Assembly (NCBI GenBank): GCA_030248215.1
Contig: JASANG010002702.1
Span: 1 to 64,000 of the forward strand
Length of the DNA: 64,000 nucleotides
Source of the DNA: Enoplolaimus lenunculus
Lineage: Eukaryota > Nematoda > Enoplea > Enoplida > Thoracostomopsidae
Direction: 5' to 3'
Shown here: piece after piece, positions 57,887 through 64,000 of the stretch
Layout of the letters: each line of letters begins with the position of its first letter
Position numbering within the stretch: position 1 is the stretch's first letter
Made by a program: the position numbers and the translations under genes
The notes under the pieces: generated by a model
The model's input: the letters and a program-made list of their open reading frames with translations, nothing else
The model's database searches: none
What the model was told of the DNA's origin: nothing

Positions 57887-60387
57887 TCAGGTTTTAGAGT
57901 GTTACAATTGAACTGCATTATATGAATAGCTCGCGAAAGGTAAATGGGATTAATCTAAGCAAGCCTACGCATGAGGGTAAAGATATCTTACATCGTCCGG
58001 AGCGGCGACTAATGCAAAACAAAATTAGATTGTTAAATAGATATTAAATTTACTAAATTTTAACAATTTTATGTTTTGTTTATGACCGGACCAAATTTTA
58101 GTGCTGGCTATTGGTTATACTGAAAAATAGTTCTTACTTAAATGTGTAGAAGTTATATTCGTTAACCAATTAAGAAACAACATTTGTTAAATTTTACTGC
58201 GAATAGTTTGTTACTTTTATCATTAATATTGACTATTATATATAACTTTACTCGAGTAAAATGGTTATATATCGCTTACGGATTTTATGAAATGGAGCTT
58301 TTGTTTGTTTAACATGATACTGGAATGTATATACTTAATGGTTTTGGCAATACATGAAATAAAATTTCAATGATGAATTGAGTAAGGAAAGAAAGATTCT
58401 CATTGACAGCACTTGTTTATGGTTATATACTTTTCCCAACATTAATTTTAGAATAATAGAAGGCAGTGTGCAACAGGATGTAAAAAATACCGGAGCCGGA
58501 GTTCAACGAAACTTGCCGGAGGTGAGGCGAAATTAGATAGTAGAAATTCTAGTTAATTTTAGCCAATATCTGAAAACTTGTTTGGTTTTACGCTAATTTT
58601 CTGCGAAATTTGGGAAATTCTTTCCTGAAAATTGTGACAAAAGTAAAGGAATCCGCGAATCAGATTAATTTAGCAAAATTATGCAAAATTTTACTACCGA
58701 AATTGCCCGAACCTCCGGTAAAAATTCTACCGAAACCGAGGCCGATTTTCTGCCGGAGCCTGAGGCAGGCTTCCTGTTGTATCCTGCTCCGGAATAATCA
58801 ATTAAAAATTACACTTGAGAAGCAAGCGTATTTTTCTTATACTGTTGCAGTAAATCACGATCTTAAAGGATTACCTATAAGCTACAATGCACACACACAT
58901 ATATATCACAAAACGTCAGGGGGTTGTACCCTGATAGAAGGCGATAGTTTCTCCCACGTTCTAGCACTTTTTACTTCCTTTTACAAAGGTAAACTTCACG
59001 TCCTACAAGAAATCTTTTCTTTAATTTGGTTGTCAGGGAGTGCCGCCGCCCCTGAACCCTCTGCAAGTTCAAAGGACCGTTAGCAGGATGGGGGTTCTGC
59101 AATAAGCAACTCATTTTTGGAATGCTTACTTAAAATTTATAATGGAGTATTTTTAGATTGCGTTTTTGGCGTTCTTGTATGACTGCCTAGTTCGGCGCCC
59201 TCATTCTGATTAAAATGCTGTAGTTCAGGTTTGCAGTAGATAGCAATCCTCCTGAATCGAAAGTAAAACAATGCCCCTACTGCACTACTGTAATAAAAGA
59301 GGGACTGATATTTATTTGACGTCTCCATACGGTAGCCCCTGTTATTCGGTTACGGACTGTTATTTATTTTTATCCCGCCCGCTGTCGCCCTTCTTTAACG
59401 ATATATATCCGGAATTGCCACTATTCGTTAAATTAAACATTTGTCTTGTATCAAACGTTTGTTTCGAACTCAACTATATTTCGTCCTGGAGTCCTTGATG
59501 CGCCACAATTAGGGATAATTGACATTTATGTAGTTCAATTAAGGTTAGGGAGTCGTACCTTATTACGGGCTCTTATTAGGAATACGGACCCCTAGTGACT
59601 GGGACTCAAAATAGGGACTCCCTCTTACTCGGGTGATTACAGTACATGCTCAAGCATTCTCTTCCAGAACGTTCTTTGTATTGTGGTCATAACGAAGAAT
59701 TAACTGAGAAAAATTTCTGCCATATTTCATAGTGTCCACGTTTTGTAGCAAAATGAATGAACATGGACATTTTACCTCGTAGGCAACTAAATTTGGGAAA
59801 TTATACTATACTGGATATGTCAGTATACACGCTTATTTTATGGTTTATCTGCTAGCGAACGGTCTGATTTTGAAATTCAAATAAAAGTCTCGAATTTGTT
59901 TTAGTTGCGCCATGGTATATATTAGTCAACAAATTGAGCTAACATGTAAACAGATTTAAGATTGAGAAATTATTTTCTTAGCTTAGAATTTATAATTTGT
60001 TATGATATTTATGCTAATGATGTTACGTAACAGCTGCTTGGTTACATATTTTAGATAATTGCAAGTTTTTCAAGCAAGGCTGTAAACTGATAAGTGATAA
60101 CGTTGCCAATATTTACATGAAATATTTCGCTGTATGCGCGAGACAGAAAATTTGTTATCAAGAATATGCCTGTATTATCAACTTTGTTTCATGGACATCG
60201 TCAGTTGGTGATAGATCTTATAAACTTTTGATTAAGGAATAAAGAAAAGTGGATCATATTATTGCAGCTATTTATTAATAATGACTTAAGTGCCTTAACT
60301 TCATGTGTCTTTAGCTATTTTCGAATTTTACGGTTTTATGAAAGTCACTATAAAATGGCTTGAAAATTTGTACAACTACCCTAAGTC
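57887..60387. other. Between Maf and ZDHHC6; two mobile elements, no gene
   Basis: The Maf 3' end is near 58358. A CCGGAGCCGGAG hAT-like copy lies at 58464-58790, the C/G-run repeat at about 58900-59110 and a TA-target MITE at 59286-59644. The 157-codon frame at 58610 runs through these repeats and is not supported as a gene. Confidence 0.5.
59286..59644. mobile_element. TA-target MITE, third copy
   Basis: TA|CTGTAATAAAAGAGGGACTG at the left and CCCTCTTACTCGGGTGATTACAG|TA at the right, with the interior close to 54684-55128 (GACTGATATTTATTTG, GTTATTCGGTTACGGACTG). Confidence 0.75.
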
Positions 60388-63300
60388 ATGGTTCAAAACT
60401 CGCCGGATTTCGGGGAAGATCTGCTATCATTGTCGCGACGTCTGCTCCATTGGGGCCCAATTATGTCGCTGTCGATTGTTGTTGTTGTATCAAGTGCAAC
60501 CGCGATGTGTCTTATGCAATGTTGGCATCCATTGTCGTCAAGTATGTTGCCTTTAATGGACGGCTATTTTGAAATAAGTGAACAAAATTGTGTTAGCCAG
60601 CATTCTGATTTGGAGTTCGTCACGCCAATTACTAAAGTATAATTAAATCTATTTGTCTCAGATATTATCTGATTATTAAAGGATGTAAAGTTTTTGGCCG
60701 ATGCCATTTTTTTCCAAATTTTAACAGCAATAATTCGAAACATTTTGGCTTACAATTATAAAACTTTGCAGGCAGGGGCGCTGTTTTTGCATTATGAAGA
60801 ATGGGAACTAAAGGGATTGCTTAAGAATTGCATCTTTAGTCGACGATAAAATCAGTTGAACAACCGGATTACATGGCGCAGTAGTAACAACGTTCGACTG
60901 AAAAACAGAAGGTCGCTATTTCGAAGCCACCCGTAATTAGCTTTCTCAGCTGCTTAGTGGTAAGGTCTGAACGTACCGGTTCCTACCTAATTTGACAGTG
61001 AGCTGCTTTTGAGGCTTTGGTTATCGTTGCTGTTCAACTTTAGTAGTTTCATTTTTTAAATTTTAGTTCCTGCTGCTATAAACACAGTGTGTTTTGTGTC
61101 GTTGATGTACTGTGTGCTAACGAATTTTTTCGCTTCGGCCCACATTGGACCTGGCTACGTGCCACGCGGATGGGAACCGGTAAATGTTTTGGTTCACTCT
61201 GTTTGTTCATCACTGTGTAAATCTATAGCCTAGCGGCTCGGATTCATCTGCTGCATAGCATCTTCGAAAACATCGGTGTTTTCAATTGTATTGACTTGTG
61301 AGGTGCCTGAACAACAATTGAGAATACGGCCGAAACAAGCCTAAGCTCAACGCTGAATACCTCCGATTACAAGTTAGCAATGAGTTTTCAAACAAACGAA
61401 GTACGACATTTTATTGTCGAGAAATTTCTTCCAGAGATTAAAACAGTTTAAGTTCGTTTGAATGCCAGTATATTCGTTTAAACTTATAGAATTTTACTAT
61501 CACAAGAATTCTTGCCGTTGTTACCTATGAATTTGATCTAATTCAATTTTGTAGAGGATTTAGAGATAGGGAGAATTGTTCAGAAGACATTTAAAGAATT
61601 TCTCATAACCATTGAAAGAATATCAGTAAGCGTAAAGTGCTGCAATGACCCTGCAGCATTCATTTTCCTGTCATAACCACATATAAGGTGTCCTGTTCCT
61701 TCTTTCCTCGAGTTCTTTAACTATAACTTTGGGAACGGTTTAAGATGCATAACATAATTTTTTCTGGCTATGATTTTTACATTTTTTAAGCGAAAACCGT
61801 GTAAATAGCTTTTGATATGCGTGATGTAACAATTTTTGTAAGGTACCACAATTTCCTACATATTACAACTTTTGCAGTGAAAGAAGACATTCGAAATGCG
61901 CACACGTATAGGTGTTTAACAAAAAACGAATATTCTAGAAGCATTACAATTACAAATATTCTTTATGCTTGCAATTGCTACAGTTTTTACTGAAAAATAA
62001 CATCGGCTAACCATTTCAAATCTAACAAAGGTCGAATTTAAAAAAATGGAGTCAGATCGGTTATGGAGCATCAATGCATTGTAATAAACAGCAGATTTGA
62101 CAGTGAGGATGATAAATTATCCAGCGATTCGTCGGATAAGGAGTAAAACATTGACGAGGGTGGACTGAAACATATTGACATCAGTGACCCTGAAAGTGAA
62201 CGCAGTTCCGTGGACGCAAACGTAGTGCTGTCTGAAACCGCTGAGCCGGATGAAGTCCGATGGCGCAGACGGGAACCAAATGTGGTTGACAGTAAATTTA
62301 AGGGGAGTCGAGATTATGGAACACCAAAACGGGGCACAGCAGCCGGTTGATTGCTTTAGAAACTGTGTAATTGCTTTACAATGTGTGTAACGGAAGACTT
62401 TATCAGTAATTGGTTATGAGTACTCGAACTTATACGCTGCCCAAACGTCAATTTACATTTTACCAAGAACCACCACTACACGAGAACAAATTAAACAGTT
62501 TTTGAAGCTTGAAATAGTTCCATTGTGCAAATACTATCTACATGCTTAAAAGTAGTGAGCTGGGTGAGTGGTGCGTAATATACAAAAAGTTAAGCCGTTT
62601 TTCTTACAGAGAAATTTGTACCTCATTAAATTGTACTTTTTGTTGTGTTTAATACGCGTGTTAAATGCGTTGAAGTATATTTGTTAGTAAATTCAATCAG
62701 TGCGTTTTATGTTGTCTTGTTGTTGTTCGAAACAACCATTGGCACTTGACCAATAATGGAGTAGATCAATGTATATAGTACCTACATATATATTATGCAA
62801 CCTCGGTGTACATTATATAACAAAAACATTTTTGAAACCCGAATCAAAATTGCAGGACTAAGACGATTAAAAACAATACTGTACTTGTCAAAACAGTTGA
62901 AACGTTCCGCCACATTTCAGTTGTGTGGTGAAAATGGCTAGGCGGTTCAACTGTAGTACTTATTGTTTAGCAACGTTGCAGCACCGGCGCTAAACGTTCT
63001 GGAAGTATATACATTTAAACGGATGGAGAATGGATATAAGTGATAAAATCAGTTCAAACATATATTCTACAGTAATTTCATAATAAGTTCTCAAATGGTT
63101 TTGGTACAAACGTTTGTACATCGTTAAAACGTTGCCGACATTCCTGAAATTTAAAGTGTATCTGGTTTTTTAATTTAGAAAAACGACGAAGATAAATCGA
63201 AACTTCAATATTGTGATCAGTGTGGATGTTACAAAATGCCGCGGTCTCACCACTGTCGCAAGTGTGGAAGGTTAGATATATATATTAAATTTCTGATGTC

Positions 63301-63900
63301 TAACAACGTGTCTTTGTCTGAAAAACCCAGTAGAATACTTTCGGATCAATTTTCTTGGGCCAAATTCCGAAAAATAATTGTGTGATATTTGCTAGCAGGA
63401 GGATATGGTTGGAAAGTGTACGCGCAAGAGATCAAAGTTGTACAGCGTGCAATTTTTGAAATAACTGTGTATGGCGAAATAAGTTAAAATTACTAAAGTA
63501 TCGTAAAGTTTTTAAGATGCTGTATAAAAATGGATCATCATTGTCCGTGGATAAACAATTGTTGCGGCCATGCAAATCATAACTATTTTGTTCGATTTTT
63601 GACGTTTTCTGTGCTTGGTTGTGGTCACGGAGCACTGATTTTAGGCCCTTGTGTGGTTCGGGCTATCCTAAGGGTATGTCGTTAATGTCACGTGTTAAAA
63701 ACTTTAAACATTGGTAAGTAGACTGATTGTTTCAAACTTAGACGGCGAATACTTTCGGCAGAGAATTGATTGCAAATCCAGTGTGCAAAAACTGCCTAAA
63801 CGAATTGTTAGCGATTTACAAACACCGTATTAAAAACGAAAATTTTCATTTTTTTCGGCCCCAGCAGCCGCCAGTGGACTTCATCCAGACCGTATCTTAA
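60388..63900 (+). CDS. ZDHHC6: ER palmitoyltransferase ZDHHC6, 5' part, continues beyond the window
   Basis: DHHC S-acyltransferase of the ER membrane; mammalian ZDHHC6 acylates calnexin and other ER proteins. Exons: 60388-60541, 61067-61179, 63179-63270 and 63517-63673 are well supported. A fifth from 63742 is likely, ending at a GTATCT donor after 63891 or at the in-frame stop ending at 63900. The ATG at 60388 has an in-frame TAA six bases upstream. RRLLHWGPI matches the ZDHHC6 start, followed by TM1. Exon 2 gives TM2 and [11 protein letters not shown]. Exons 3-4 give the zinc-binding cysteine-rich domain ([19 protein letters not shown]) with the catalytic DHHC at 63533-63544, then CPWINNCC. 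Only about 225 of the roughly 400 residues expected are present. Exon 5 matches poorly and is the weakest part. Confidence 0.93.
60870..61000 (+). mobile_element. SINE copy in ZDHHC6 intron 1
   Basis: TTACATGGCGCAGTAGTAAC, GGTCGCTATTTCGAAGCCACC and the tail CTCAGCTGCTTAG..GGTCTGAACGTACCGGTTCCTACC match the SINE in VDAC intron 2, with the head type of the first copy there. Confidence 0.65.
62041..62550 (+). pseudogene. piggyBac-type transposase relic in ZDHHC6 intron 2
   Basis: Two conceptual pieces resemble the start of a piggyBac transposase. The first is an acidic Ser/Asp-rich N-terminus ([15 protein letters not shown], then [10 protein letters not shown] and VRWRRREP). The second, in a shifted frame, has [21 protein letters not shown] and [14 protein letters not shown], corresponding to the family's F..F..D...TN.YA.Q and leading helix. 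At least two stops and one frame change interrupt it, and the catalytic DDD region is absent. Confidence 0.6.
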
Positions 63901-64000
63901 TTGTTGTTCAGGACAACAAAAGGACTGCTGAAAAATAGTCTGGTTCCCGATTAAGTATTATGCAAACAGAACAGGTTTCATTAGCATTTTGGCAGACGCC

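Noticed and set aside
58610-59083. 157-codon open frame
   Set aside because: It runs through an hAT-like element and a dispersed C/G-run repeat; there is no recognisable product.

Overview
The window is nuclear DNA of an animal with AT-rich, intron-rich genes and introns up to 9 kb. I infer a nematode, from a VDAC whose N-terminal half resembles nematode VDACs and from scattered short runs of TTAGGC, the nematode telomere hexamer. The large introns and the transposon load would fit a basal (enoplean) lineage, but that is weak inference.

Five protein genes can be modelled exon by exon, with matching intron phases. On the minus strand, 6089-9288 is a complete 7-exon mitochondrial porin (VDAC, 280 aa). 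On the plus strand, 12828-39736 is a class-V P4-ATPase (ATP10-type lipid flippase) with 23 recognised exons and about 1,800 aa; only its extreme N-terminus is unplaced. 49793-53430 is PIG-K (GPI8), the catalytic subunit of the GPI transamidase, in 7 exons, missing its signal-peptide exon. 57209-57886 is an intronless Maf/ASMTL-type nucleotide pyrophosphatase. 60388 to the right edge is the 5' part of ZDHHC6, an ER palmitoyltransferase. Two minus-strand open frames around PIG-K (49361-49645 and 53446-53721) and two plus-strand exon candidates (1026-1154 and 44920-45072) are possible but unproven.

The rest is mostly non-autonomous transposons and satellites. Several hAT-like elements have inverted ends of the type CAGGG...CCCTG and readable 8-bp target duplications (13503, 17159, 28511, 33362 and 42826). 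A second 8-bp-duplication family with GGCCAATGTTA ends occurs at 2441 and 26668. Elements with a TA target and CTGTA...TACAG ends lie at 44153, 54684 and 59286. Two tRNA-derived SINE families, a piggyBac transposase relic, a 42-bp minisatellite (21768-22412) and a 236-bp higher-order minisatellite (55470-56070) complete the inventory.

Three products (flippase, GPI transamidase, ZDHHC6) work in membranes of the secretory pathway. Nothing in the layout shows co-regulation, and each gene appears to be a separate transcription unit. The most unusual local structures are a very large low-complexity insertion in the flippase cytoplasmic domain, and a partial exon duplication in the same gene that was later split by a transposon. 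I found no new multi-gene system.
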